A stretch of 64,000 nucleotides of DNA from Caballeronia glathei (GTDB lineage Bacteria; Pseudomonadota; Gammaproteobacteria; Burkholderiales; Burkholderiaceae), in NCBI RefSeq assembly GCF_000698595.1, contig NZ_JFHC01000005.1, positions 1-64,000 on the forward strand, in the 5' to 3' direction. The notes below the pieces were generated by a model. The model saw only the letters and a program-made list of their open reading frames with translations. It was not told where the DNA came from and did not search any database. Numbering within the stretch: position 1 is the stretch's first letter; each line of letters begins with the position of its first letter. Positions 1-7,946 of the stretch are shown one piece after another. Position numbers and translations under genes: made by a program.

Positions 1-173
1 ACCACCCACTGAGAATTCAAAAGAGGCCTTTTTAATGAGTCGTTCGGCGGGTTTCTTTGTAGTAGTAGTGGTCATTTAACGCCTTTAAACGCAAAACCTT
101 ACTGCGGTGGCAGCAAACGTGTCCTGCGTTGACGCATAGAGCGTTGCCGCCGGTTCGTTTTCCGGCAAGTGAC

Positions 174-202
174 GGCTCGCGCGGTTCCAGGCCGCGCGAG
201 CC
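174..202 (-). terminator. Candidate terminator hairpin downstream of phaB
   Basis: An 11-bp perfect GC-rich inverted repeat (174-184 with 192-202, 7-nt loop) lies just beyond the phaB stop codon. A second, smaller hairpin follows at about 148-165. Neither has a strong T-tract on the minus strand, so it may be a weak or Rho-assisted terminator, or may only separate phaB from the next gene (probably phaR, off the left edge). Confidence 0.4.
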
Positions 203-210
203 ATCGCCCG

Positions 211-951
211 TCAGCCCATGTGCAGCCCGCCGTTGAGCGAGAAGTCCGCACCGGTCGAGAAGCCCGATTCCTCCGATGCCAGCCACGACACGATCGAGCC
301 GATCTCGTCCGGGCGGCCGAGACGGCGCACCGGAATCGTCGCGACGATCTTCTCCAGCACCTCGGGGCGGATCGCCTTGACCATGTCCGTGCCGATATAG
401 CCTGGCGACACGGTGTTGACCGTCACGCCCTTGGTCGCCACTTCCTGCGCGAGCGCCATCGTGAAGCCGTGGATGCCGGCCTTCGCCGTGGAGTAGTTCG
501 TCTGGCCGAACTGCCCCTTCTGGCCGTTCACCGACGAAATGTTGATGATCCGCCCGAAACCGCGCTCCACCATGCCGTCGACCACCTGCTTGGTCACGTT
601 GAAGAGGCTCGTCAGGTTGGTGTCGATGACGGCCGTCCAGTCCTCGTGCGTCATCTTGCGGAACACGACGTCGCGCGTGATGCCCGCGTTGTTCACCAGG
701 ATGTCGACCTCGCCGACTTCGGCCTTCACCTTGTCGAAGGCGTTCTTGGTGGACTCCCAGTCGCCGACGTTGCCCTCGGACGCGATGAAGTCATAGCCGT
801 TCGCCTTCTGTTCCTCGAGCCATTTGACACGGCGCGGAGAGTTCGGGCCGCAACCCGCGACGACCGTATAGCCGTCCTTATGCAGACGCTGGCAGATGCT
901 TGTGCCAATGCCGCCCATGCCGCCCGTCACGTACGCTATGCGTTTCGTCAT
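211..951 (-). CDS. phaB: Acetoacetyl-CoA reductase, NADPH-dependent (PHA synthesis)
   Basis: This 246-residue protein is a short-chain dehydrogenase/reductase. It reduces acetoacetyl-CoA to (R)-3-hydroxybutyryl-CoA, the monomer used by PHA synthase. Visible signatures are the cofactor-binding GGMGGIG at residues 10-16, NNAG at 87-90, and the catalytic triad Ser140, Tyr153 and Lys157 (YSTAK). Length matches characterised PhaB proteins. The ATG start is preceded by GGAGTGAGG at a good distance. It is the third gene of a phaC-phaA-phaB series on the minus strand, 87 bp after phaA. Family assignment is strong; stereochemistry and cofactor preference are inferred from the family and operon context. 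Confidence 0.96.
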   Translation of the reverse strand: MTKRIAYVTGGMGGIGTSICQRLHKDGYTVVAGCGPNSPRRVKWLEEQKANGYDFIASEGNVGDWESTKNAFDKVKAEVGEVDILVNNAGITRDVVFRKMTHEDWTAVIDTNLTSLFNVTKQVVDGMVERGFGRIINISSVNGQKGQFGQTNYSTAKAGIHGFTMALAQEVATKGVTVNTVSPGYIGTDMVKAIRPEVLEKIVATIPVRRLGRPDEIGSIVSWLASEESGFSTGADFSLNGGLHMG

Positions 952-1038
952 TCCTCACTCCATTTTCGTTATGCGGGAAGCGCCCGCCTGCTGCCCGTGC
1001 GCTTCCCGCCTGGCCCTTGCCCGTTCTGGCCTTCGCTC

Positions 1039-2220
1039 TTACGGACGCTCGACCGCCAGCGCCACGCCCATGCCGCCGCCGATACACAGCGACGCCAGGC
1101 CCTTCTTCGCATCGCGCTTCTGCATTTCGTGCAGCAGCGTGACGAGGATCCGGCAACCGGACGCGCCGATCGGGTGCCCGATCGCGATCGCGCCGCCGTT
1201 GACGTTGATCTTCGACGTGTCCCAGCCCATCTGCTTGTGCACCGCGAGCGCCTGCGCCGCGAACGCTTCGTTGATCTCCATCAGATCGAGATCACCCACC
1301 GACCAGCCCGCGCGCTCCAGACAGCGCTTCGATGCCGGCACCGGGCCCATGCCCATCACCTTCGGATCGACGCCCGCGTTCGCGTAGGCCTTGATGCGCG
1401 CGAGCGGCGTGAGGCCGAGCGCCTCGGCCTTCTTCGCCGACATCACGATCACGGCGGCCGCGCCGTCGTTCAGGCCCGATGCGTTGGCGGCCGTCACCGT
1501 GCCTTCCTTCGAGAAGGCGGGCTTCAGGCTCCCGAGCGCTTCGGCCGTCACGCCGTGGCGCACGAATTCGTCGGTGGCGAACTTGACGGGGTCTCCCTTG
1601 CGCTGGGGAATGTCGACCGACACGATCTCCTCGTTGAAGCGGCCCGACTTCTGCGCGGCTTCGGCCTTGTTCTGCGAGAGCGCCGCGAACTTGTCCTGAT
1701 CCTCGCGCGAGATGCCGTATTCCTTCGCGACGTTCTCGGCGGTCGTGCCCATGTGGTACTGGTTGAACACGTCCCACAGGCCGTCGACGATCATCGAGTC
1801 GATCAGCTTCGCGTCGCCCATGCGAAAGCCGTCGCGCGAGCCCATCAGCACGTGCGGCGCGGCGCTCATGTTTTCCTGGCCACCCGCGATCACGATGTCG
1901 GCGTCGCCTGCGATGATCGCGTTGGCCGCCAGCATCACCGCCTTCAGGCCCGAGCCGCAGACCTTGTTGATCGTCATGCCGGGAACGGCCGAGGGCAGCC
2001 CCGCCTTGATGAGCGACTGGCGTGCGGGATTCTGTCCGGAGCCGGCGGCGAGCACCTGGCCGAGGATCACTTCGCTCACCTGCTCGGGTTTCAGGTTCGC
2101 GCGCTCGAGTACCGCGCGGATCACGGTTGCGCCCAGTTCGGGTGCTGCGATCTTCGCGAGCGACCCGCCGAATTTGCCGACCGCGGTACGTGCGGCCGAT
2201 ACGATCACTACGTCAGTCAT
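1039..2220 (-). CDS. phaA: Acetyl-CoA acetyltransferase (beta-ketothiolase)
   Basis: This 393-residue thiolase condenses two acetyl-CoA to acetoacetyl-CoA, the first step of polyhydroxybutyrate synthesis. The nucleophilic Cys88 sits in KVCGSG. The C-terminal [10 protein letters not shown] block carries the catalytic His, and Cys379 is in CIGGGMG. All agree with biosynthetic thiolases such as that of Cupriavidus or Zoogloea. An AGAGGAA ribosome-binding site sits about 7 nt before the ATG. It lies between phaC and phaB on the same strand, 79 bp downstream of phaC, so co-transcription is likely. No anomalies seen. Confidence 0.97.
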   Translation of the reverse strand: MTDVVIVSAARTAVGKFGGSLAKIAAPELGATVIRAVLERANLKPEQVSEVILGQVLAAGSGQNPARQSLIKAGLPSAVPGMTINKVCGSGLKAVMLAANAIIAGDADIVIAGGQENMSAAPHVLMGSRDGFRMGDAKLIDSMIVDGLWDVFNQYHMGTTAENVAKEYGISREDQDKFAALSQNKAEAAQKSGRFNEEIVSVDIPQRKGDPVKFATDEFVRHGVTAEALGSLKPAFSKEGTVTAANASGLNDGAAAVIVMSAKKAEALGLTPLARIKAYANAGVDPKVMGMGPVPASKRCLERAGWSVGDLDLMEINEAFAAQALAVHKQMGWDTSKINVNGGAIAIGHPIGASGCRILVTLLHEMQKRDAKKGLASLCIGGGMGVALAVERP

Positions 2221-2299
2221 TTTCAGTTTCCTCTGGCAACGAATGTTAAAGCGGGGTCGTCATGCCGCGCGCGTCGCGCACGGCCGGACGACGAAACGG

Positions 2300-4315
2300 T
2301 TACTGGTCACGCTGCAGCACATAGCGGCCGGGGGCCGGCTCGATGACAGGGTACTGCTTCGACCCGGGCGCCGCCGGCGCCTTCGTCTTCTTGCCCGCGT
2401 AGCCGTCGAGCCAAGCGGTCCAGGTGGGCCACCAGCTTCCCGGATGCTCCGTCGCGGCTTCGAGCCAGGCGTCCGGGTCCGCCGGCAACGCCTTGTCGTC
2501 GGTGTCGAGAATCCAGAAGCTGCGCTTGTTCTTCGCCGGCGGGTTGATGACGCCCGCAATGTGCCCCGAAGCGCCGAGCACGAATTTCTGCGGCCCGGCA
2601 AGGAGCGGCGCCGACGCGTACGCCGACGTCCAGGGCACGATATGGTCCTCCCGTGAACCGTAGATGAAAGTGGGCACGTCGATGCGCGACAGATCGACCG
2701 GTTCGCCGCACGTCGTGACCTTGCCCGGCTCGCGCAGCTTGTTTTCCAGATACGTGTTGCGCAGGTACCAGACGCACATCGGCCCCGGCAGATTGGTCGA
2801 GTCGCTGTTCCAGAAGAGCAGATCGAACGCCTGCGGCGTTGCGCCCTTCAGGTAGTTGTCGACGACGTAGTTCCACACCAGATCGTTCGGGCGCAGATAC
2901 GAGAACGTGTTCGCGAACTCGAAGCCGCGCATGAGCCCGGGCGGCGTGCCGCCCTTGCCGCCGATCGTCTGCTCGCGCATCTGCACGTGCGCCTCGTCGA
3001 CGAAGACGTCGAGCACGCCGGTGTCGGAGAAGTCGAGCATCGCGGTGAGGAGCGTCATCGACGCCGCCGGGTGCTCGCCGCGCGCCGCCGCCACCGAAAG
3101 CGCGGTAGCGAGGATCGTTCCGCCGATGCAAAAGCCGAGCGTGTTGATCTGCTCGCGCCCGGTGATCGCCTTGACGGCTTCGATCGGATCGAGCACGCCT
3201 TCCTGCACGTAGTCGTCCCAGGTCTTGTGCGCGATCGACTGATCCGCGTTGCGCCACGACAGGATGAACACCTGATGGCCGGCATCGAGCGCATGGGCGA
3301 CGAGCGAGCTCTGCGGCTGCAGGTCGAGGATGTAGAACTTGTTGATGCACGGCGGCACGATCAGGAGCGGCCGCTCGAAGACTTCTTCCGTATGCGGCTT
3401 GTACTGGATCAGTTGCAGCAGGTCGTTCTCGAACACGACCGACCCTTCCGTCGTCGCGATGTTCTTGCCGACGACGAAACGCGACTCGTCGGATTGCGAG
3501 ATCTTGCCGCGCTGCATGTCATGCAGCAGATTCAGCATGCCCTGGCGCAGACTCTCCCCCTTGCTCTCGATGAGCGTCTGCTGCGCTTCGGGATTGAACG
3601 CGAGAAAGTTGCTCGGCGAGGCCGCGGCCGTCCACTGCTGCACCGTGAAGCGGATGCGCTCGCGCGTCTTGGGATCGGCCTCGACGGCGTCGGCGAGTTC
3701 CTGGAGATAGCGCGCGTTGAGCAGATACCACGCGGCCGTGAACGCGTAAGCCGGCGTGGACTGCCACGCCGTCGTGCTGAAGCGCCGGTCCTTCAGCGCT
3801 GCGGGGTCGATGCTCTGCGCGCTCGCCTGCTTGAGCAGGTCGATCACATCGCGCGAATAGTCGCCCTGCAACTGCTGAAGACGCTCCGGCGCGATGGCCG
3901 CGCCCGGAATCTGCGGCATCGCCGGCATGGCAGGCATCGCGGCGCCGAAGCCGGGCATGCTGCCCGCGAGCTTCGAGAAGTCGGGCATGGTGCCGAGCTT
4001 CGCGAAATCAGGCACCGTCGGCATCGCGAACGGCGCCGCCGGCATTCCGGGAACAGCTGCGAAAGCGGCGAACGGATTGGCCGATGCCGCTGCCGACGCT
4101 GCGGCATTGCCGCCGTCGGGGCCAGTCGGCTGACCCGGCTGCGCCTGCTGCGCGAGCGTCGTCCACTGTGACGGATCGGCGACCGAACGCCATGCGTTGA
4201 GCCATTGCTCGAACACTTGCTGCACGCCGGCCGTGTCGGCGGGACGCGTTCCGGCCGATGTGCTGTCGGCGGTATCTGGGCGGGAAGTTGAAGAAGAAGT
4301 TTTGGAGGCAGCCAT
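2300..4315 (-). CDS. phaC: Class I poly(3-hydroxyalkanoate) synthase with long N-terminal arm
   Basis: PHA synthase polymerises (R)-3-hydroxyacyl-CoA on the granule surface. The alpha/beta-hydrolase core shows the lipase-like box GFCIGG with nucleophile Cys396, Asp557 in SREDH and His585 in ASGH. The Cys-Asp and Asp-His spacings (161 and 28) equal those I know for Cupriavidus PhaC1 (C319, D480, H508), so this protein carries about 77 extra residues before the core. The extra part includes a Met-Pro-Phe-rich segment at residues 88-143. I chose the ATG at 4315 (MAASKTSS, 671 aa); the frame stays open to 4489, but that part overlaps a good promoter match and looks non-coding. First gene of phaC-phaA-phaB. 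Confidence 0.95.
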   Translation of the reverse strand: MAASKTSSSTSRPDTADSTSAGTRPADTAGVQQVFEQWLNAWRSVADPSQWTTLAQQAQPGQPTGPDGGNAAASAAASANPFAAFAAVPGMPAAPFAMPTVPDFAKLGTMPDFSKLAGSMPGFGAAMPAMPAMPQIPGAAIAPERLQQLQGDYSRDVIDLLKQASAQSIDPAALKDRRFSTTAWQSTPAYAFTAAWYLLNARYLQELADAVEADPKTRERIRFTVQQWTAAASPSNFLAFNPEAQQTLIESKGESLRQGMLNLLHDMQRGKISQSDESRFVVGKNIATTEGSVVFENDLLQLIQYKPHTEEVFERPLLIVPPCINKFYILDLQPQSSLVAHALDAGHQVFILSWRNADQSIAHKTWDDYVQEGVLDPIEAVKAITGREQINTLGFCIGGTILATALSVAAARGEHPAASMTLLTAMLDFSDTGVLDVFVDEAHVQMREQTIGGKGGTPPGLMRGFEFANTFSYLRPNDLVWNYVVDNYLKGATPQAFDLLFWNSDSTNLPGPMCVWYLRNTYLENKLREPGKVTTCGEPVDLSRIDVPTFIYGSREDHIVPWTSAYASAPLLAGPQKFVLGASGHIAGVINPPAKNKRSFWILDTDDKALPADPDAWLEAATEHPGSWWPTWTAWLDGYAGKKTKAPAAPGSKQYPVIEPAPGRYVLQRDQ

Positions 4316-4464
4316 ACCCGCTTTTGACCTGTGAGTCTCGAAAGACTGATTGCTGTTGCAGGCGCTGTGTAGGGCTCGCCGAGACCAGCGCGCAATGCGA
4401 CGCGCTACTGCGCGGTGGAAGGTGACCTTGCCACGTCGTGCCCGATATTTGACATTCCGGGAAC

Positions 4465-4494
4465 ATTCTTGCTCCCGAGGATCAGGCATGTCAA
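4465..4494 (-). promoter_or_regulatory. Candidate sigma-70 promoter of phaC operon
   Basis: A perfect TTGACA (minus strand, 4494-4489) is followed after 18 bp by AAGAAT (4470-4465, 4 of 6 matches to TATAAT). Transcription would begin near 4458, giving a leader of about 140 nt before the phaC ATG at 4315. The match supports the downstream choice of start codon for phaC. Prediction by eye only. Confidence 0.5.
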
Positions 4495-4908
4495 TGCTTT
4501 GCCCCGATTTTGCCGCAGTGCGATATTTTTTTAATTATCGTTTTCCCCATGCGATCATTTCATCTTCCGTGAGCACGCATGCACGGCCCTTCCCGTCGGC
4601 AGTCCAGGGCCCCGCGGACGCGGAATATCAACCGAAATCGAGCAGTGCAGGAAACCCCCGGCCGGTACGATGTGCCGGTCGAAGCGGGATTCCGGATGCG
4701 ATCACCCGGGATCCGCGAAACCGTGTCTGACAAATCCGCTCGCGGCCGATAAAAGGCCGCCTGAAGTCCGCTTGACGCCGCTTGATGCCGCCTGAGATCG
4801 CTCGATGCCGCCGCTTGATGCCGCCTTAGATCGCTCGATGCCGAATAAGGCCGCTTCGCAATGCCCGGGCAACCCTTTCGCGTGGGCGGCGCCCGGGCGC
4901 GGCAGGTT
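4495..4908. other. Non-coding gap between phaC promoter and pgeF
   Basis: No convincing gene on either strand. The stretch at 4525-4545 is unusually AT-rich for this genome and could be an upstream element of the phaC promoter. The part nearest pgeF holds a 33-bp tandem repeat (listed separately). Short open frames here have no ribosome-binding site and no recognisable protein similarity. Confidence 0.5.
4777..4843. repeat. Two-copy 33-bp direct tandem repeat
   Basis: Two 34-base copies (4777-4810 and 4810-4843, period 33) differ at one base (CTGAG versus CTTAG). A third partial copy of the core GCCGCTTGA lies just before, around 4767-4777. The repeat is intergenic, downstream of pgeF and upstream of phaC. 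Probably a slippage or recombination product; no function is evident. Confidence 0.8.
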
Positions 4909-5754
4909 TCAGTCGGCGAGCCAGATCATCGCGGCCATGCGGCCCGTCACGCGGTCCCGCCGATACGAATAGAAGCGTTCGCGCTCGGTGACCGTGCAGT
5001 GCGTGCCGCCCTGCACGCGCGCAGGGTCGACGCCCGCGACTGCAAGCCGCAGCCGCGCGAGCGCATAGATGTCCGAGAAGTACTTGTGCGGCGCCTGCGC
5101 CCGCGTGAAGGCGCCGGCGGTCGCGTCGCGCTGCGCGGCATCGGCGGCCGAGACGAACGCGTCGAGCACGTCCTCGCCCACTTCGAACGCCGCCGGGCCG
5201 ATCGCCGGCCCGAGGTACGCATGCAGGCTCGCCGTGCTGGCGCCGGCGAGCGTGGCCACCCGGTCGGCCGTCTTCTCCACGATACCCGCGGCCAGGCCCC
5301 GCCAGCCCGCATGCGCCGCGCCGACCGCGCGTCCGGACTCGTCGCACAAGAGCACCGGCAGGCAGTCCGCCACCATCACGACGCACACCGCGCCCGTGCT
5401 CCCGGTCACGCTCGCGTCGGCCTTGACCGGCTGCGCAGCCTGCGAAGGCGAGCCCGCACAGCGGTCGATGACCGCGCCCGCGTCCTGAATGTCGGCGCCG
5501 TGAACCTGTTCGAGCCACGCGGCGGCGGGCGCCTGCGTCAGCGCCATCACGCGAGCCCGGTTCTCCGCTACGGCAACGGGCGAATCCCCCGTGTGCAGGC
5601 CGAGATTCATGCCGCCCGCGCCAGGCGAGCCGCCGTACGGCGGCAGGCTGACCCCGCCGTTGCGCGTCGTGACGAACGCGCGCACGCGCGGCGACACGCG
5701 CCATTGCGGCCACAGGCAGTCCTCGTTACGCAGCGGCGCGAAACCCTCGCTCAT
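4909..5754 (-). CDS. pgeF: Peptidoglycan editing factor / multicopper-type laccase-domain protein (YfiH family)
   Basis: A 281-residue member of the YfiH/DUF152 family. Recognisable blocks are the GGVS-type N-terminal strand, [11 protein letters not shown] with the metal or active-site Cys, and the hallmark AHAGWRG around the middle. E. coli PgeF removes wrongly incorporated L-serine from peptidoglycan precursors, and relatives have purine nucleoside phosphorylase or polyphenol oxidase activity; which applies here cannot be read from sequence. The start ATG overlaps the rluD stop codon by four bases (ATGA), implying translational coupling. The bamD / rluD-pgeF arrangement is the same as in E. 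coli. Confidence 0.93.
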   Translation of the reverse strand: MSEGFAPLRNEDCLWPQWRVSPRVRAFVTTRNGGVSLPPYGGSPGAGGMNLGLHTGDSPVAVAENRARVMALTQAPAAAWLEQVHGADIQDAGAVIDRCAGSPSQAAQPVKADASVTGSTGAVCVVMVADCLPVLLCDESGRAVGAAHAGWRGLAAGIVEKTADRVATLAGASTASLHAYLGPAIGPAAFEVGEDVLDAFVSAADAAQRDATAGAFTRAQAPHKYFSDIYALARLRLAVAGVDPARVQGGTHCTVTERERFYSYRRDRVTGRMAAMIWLAD

Positions 5755-7016
5755 TCTTCGTCGTCCTCGTAGTCGCCTTCGACTTCTTCGCCGCCTTCCC
5801 CGCCTTCGTGGATCTCGTAGGCCTCGTCCATCTCATATTGCTCGATGAAGTCGTCCTCGTCGCCGTCGAGATCCGCGTCTTCGTCGCGGCCGAGGCCGAG
5901 CGCCGCCGCGAGTTCCTCGATGTCCGCGGGCACGTCGGCGCGCCAGTGCACGTCCTTGCCCGTCGACGGGTGAATCAGGCCGAGCCGCCACGCATGCAGC
6001 GCCTGACGCTCGAAGCCGCCCGGCAGCGGCGTGACCGAGCGCTTGCCGCGCGCGCGTCCGTAGACCGGGTCGCCGAGCAGCGGGTGGCCGCTGTGCGCGC
6101 AATGCACGCGGATCTGGTGCGTGCGGCCGGTTTCCAGATCGCAATGGATCGCCGACACCGGCTGCCCATGCCACAGCGCGCGGTCGATTGTGCGAAAGTG
6201 CGTGCGCGCGTGCTTGCCCGACGCGCTCTCGACCACCGCCATGCGGGTGCGGTCGCGCGGATCGCGGCCGATCGGGGCGTCGATCGTGCCTTCGTCCGGC
6301 ATGTTGCCCCACACGAGCGCGACGTAGCGGCGCTTGACCGTGCGAGCCTGCAATTGGCGCGTGAGGAGCGTCTGGGCCTCCAGCGTGCGCGCGACCACCA
6401 TCAGCCCCGACGTCTCCTTGTCGAGCCGGTGCACGATGCCCGCGCGCGGCAGCCCGGAGGCGGCCTCGCCGTAGCGGTACAGCAGGCCGTTGAGCAGCGT
6501 GCCGCTCCAGTTGCCCGCCGCGGGATGCACGACCATGCCGGCCGGCTTGTTGATGACGACGAGCGCGTCGTCTTCATGGATGATGTCGAGCGGCACCGGC
6601 TCCGGCGTAAACGCGAGCTGCTCGGGCAGCAGGTCGGGCACGAGCGTGATGCTGGCGCCAAGCGGCACCGGCTGGCGGACCTTCGCGGGCGCGCCGTCGA
6701 TGCGCACGCGCTGTGCTTCGATCCAGCCCTGCAGGCGGCTTCTCGAGAACTCGGGAAACATCTTCGCGAGCACCTTGTCGAGGCGCTCGCCGGCGAGTTC
6801 GTCCGGAACGCTCGCGACGCGCGGCGTTTCGGCGTCGGCGCGGCGCTCGGCGAGCATGGTCGGCACCGCGCCGGCGCCCTCTGCGCCCGCCTGCCCGCCC
6901 GGCCCGGCGGGCGGGCAGGCAGGCTCCGAATCGGCCGGACGAGCGTCGTCGGGCGTGGCGCTTGGGCTATAATCTTCGTTGCGATCTTTGGTACGACGAG
7001 TACTTGAGCGGGTCAT
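5751..7016 (-). CDS. rluD: 23S rRNA pseudouridine synthase D with acidic C-terminal tail
   Basis: This 421-residue enzyme isomerises uridines of helix 69 in 23S rRNA. After a disordered N-terminus of about 70 residues comes an S4-like RNA-binding segment ([18 protein letters not shown]) and then the catalytic domain, with nucleophile Asp199 in HRLDKETSG. The last 55 residues are highly acidic (runs of Asp and Glu), longer than in E. coli RluD (326 aa). Divergent from bamD (30 bp between ORF starts) and overlapping pgeF by 4 bp. The choice among Rlu paralogues rests on the bamD-rluD-pgeF order and the S4 domain. Confidence 0.93.
   Translation of the reverse strand: MTRSSTRRTKDRNEDYSPSATPDDARPADSEPACPPAGPGGQAGAEGAGAVPTMLAERRADAETPRVASVPDELAGERLDKVLAKMFPEFSRSRLQGWIEAQRVRIDGAPAKVRQPVPLGASITLVPDLLPEQLAFTPEPVPLDIIHEDDALVVINKPAGMVVHPAAGNWSGTLLNGLLYRYGEAASGLPRAGIVHRLDKETSGLMVVARTLEAQTLLTRQLQARTVKRRYVALVWGNMPDEGTIDAPIGRDPRDRTRMAVVESASGKHARTHFRTIDRALWHGQPVSAIHCDLETGRTHQIRVHCAHSGHPLLGDPVYGRARGKRSVTPLPGGFERQALHAWRLGLIHPSTGKDVHWRADVPADIEELAAALGLGRDEDADLDGDEDDFIEQYEMDEAYEIHEGGEGGEEVEGDYEDDEE
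6945..6973 (+). promoter_or_regulatory. Candidate bamD promoter inside the rluD 5' end
   Basis: A perfect TATAAT lies at 6968-6973 on the plus strand, within codons 15-17 of rluD on the opposite strand. The -35 region (about 6945-6950) is poor. It would start transcription near 6980, about 65 nt before the first bamD ATG and about 110 nt before the ATG that fits the signal peptide best. Confidence 0.5.
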
Positions 7017-7046
7017 TTAGACGGAAAGCCAGGAAATAGCTAGGAA

Positions 7047-7892
7047 ATGCGAGCACTGATGCGAGCCCTGAACACCATTCATCAATCGATGCAGAAATCG
7101 ATCAAGTACCTGGCGCTGGCCGCTGGCGTTGCCATTGTCGCGGGTTGCCACGGCCTGCCCGAAAAGACCGACGAGACGGCAACATGGAATAACAACAAAT
7201 TATATACGGAGGCGCAGGACTCGCTTTCCGGCGGCGACTGGGGCAAGTGCGCGAAATACTTCGAAAACCTCGAAGGACGCGACCCGTTCGGCCAGTTCGC
7301 GCAGCAGGCGCAGATCAACGTTGCGTACTGCAACTGGAAGGATAGCGAAACGGCCGCCGCCGACCAGGCTATCGACCGCTTCATCAAGCTGCATCCGGAT
7401 CACCCCCAGATCGCGTACGCGTACTACCTGAAGGGCATGATCCACTTCAACGACGACCTGGGTCTCTTCGGCCGCTTCTCCGGCCAGGACATGAGCGAGC
7501 GCGACCCGAAGTCGCTGCGCGAGTCGTATGACGCGTTCAAGGTGGTCGTCGACCGTTATCCGGACAGCAAGTACGCGCCCGACGCGGCGCAGCGCATGCG
7601 CTATATCGTGAACGCGCTGGCGTCGCACGAGGTCCACGCCGCCGACTACTACTTCCGGCGCGGCGCCTACGTTGCGGCGATCAACCGCGCGCAGCTCGCC
7701 ATCCGCGAATACAAGAACGCGCCCGCCACCGAAGACGCGCTGCACATCATGATGCTGTCGTATCAGAGGCTCGATCAGCCGCAACTCGCCGACGACACCA
7801 AGCGCGTGCTCGCCGCCACGTTCCCGGACAGCCCGTATGTCACCGGCAAGCGCCGCCCCGGCACCGAGAAGGCGTGGTACCAGATCTGGTAA
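7047..7892 (+). CDS. bamD: Outer-membrane assembly lipoprotein BamD
   Basis: BamD is an essential lipoprotein of the BAM complex that inserts beta-barrel proteins into the outer membrane. The sequence has a signal peptide ending in the lipobox AIVAGC, then tetratricopeptide-like helical repeats over about 230 residues (YTEAQ, YAYYLKGM, YPDSKYAPDA), the usual BamD pattern. Start choice is open: the first ATG (7047) gives 281 aa with an overlong n-region; the ATG at 7089 (MQKSIKY) gives a normal lipoprotein signal. AGGAAAT lies about 12 nt before 7047. Divergent from rluD; ends in a strong terminator. Confidence 0.96.
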   Translation: MRALMRALNTIHQSMQKSIKYLALAAGVAIVAGCHGLPEKTDETATWNNNKLYTEAQDSLSGGDWGKCAKYFENLEGRDPFGQFAQQAQINVAYCNWKDSETAAADQAIDRFIKLHPDHPQIAYAYYLKGMIHFNDDLGLFGRFSGQDMSERDPKSLRESYDAFKVVVDRYPDSKYAPDAAQRMRYIVNALASHEVHAADYYFRRGAYVAAINRAQLAIREYKNAPATEDALHIMMLSYQRLDQPQLADDTKRVLAATFPDSPYVTGKRRPGTEKAWYQIW

Positions 7893-7914
7893 GCCGCACG
7901 CTCGCGGCAGCATG

Positions 7915-7946
7915 AAAAAACCGGCCACTTCTGGCCGGTTTTTTTA
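7915..7946. terminator. Bidirectional intrinsic terminator, bamD / helicase
   Basis: A-run, stem CCGGCCA, loop CTTC, matching stem TGGCCGG, then seven Ts. It is symmetrical, so it can serve bamD (plus) and the convergent helicase gene (minus). The helicase stop codon lies inside the T-run. Confidence 0.9.

Noticed and set aside
32..286. 84-residue minus-strand frame at the left edge as a phaR fragment
   Set aside because: It overlaps phaB's 3' end and has no PhaR N-terminal motif; phaR is likely outside the window.
169..2346. A 725-residue plus-strand frame across phaB and phaA
   Set aside because: Arg/His/Asp-rich mirror of two clear genes on the minus strand.
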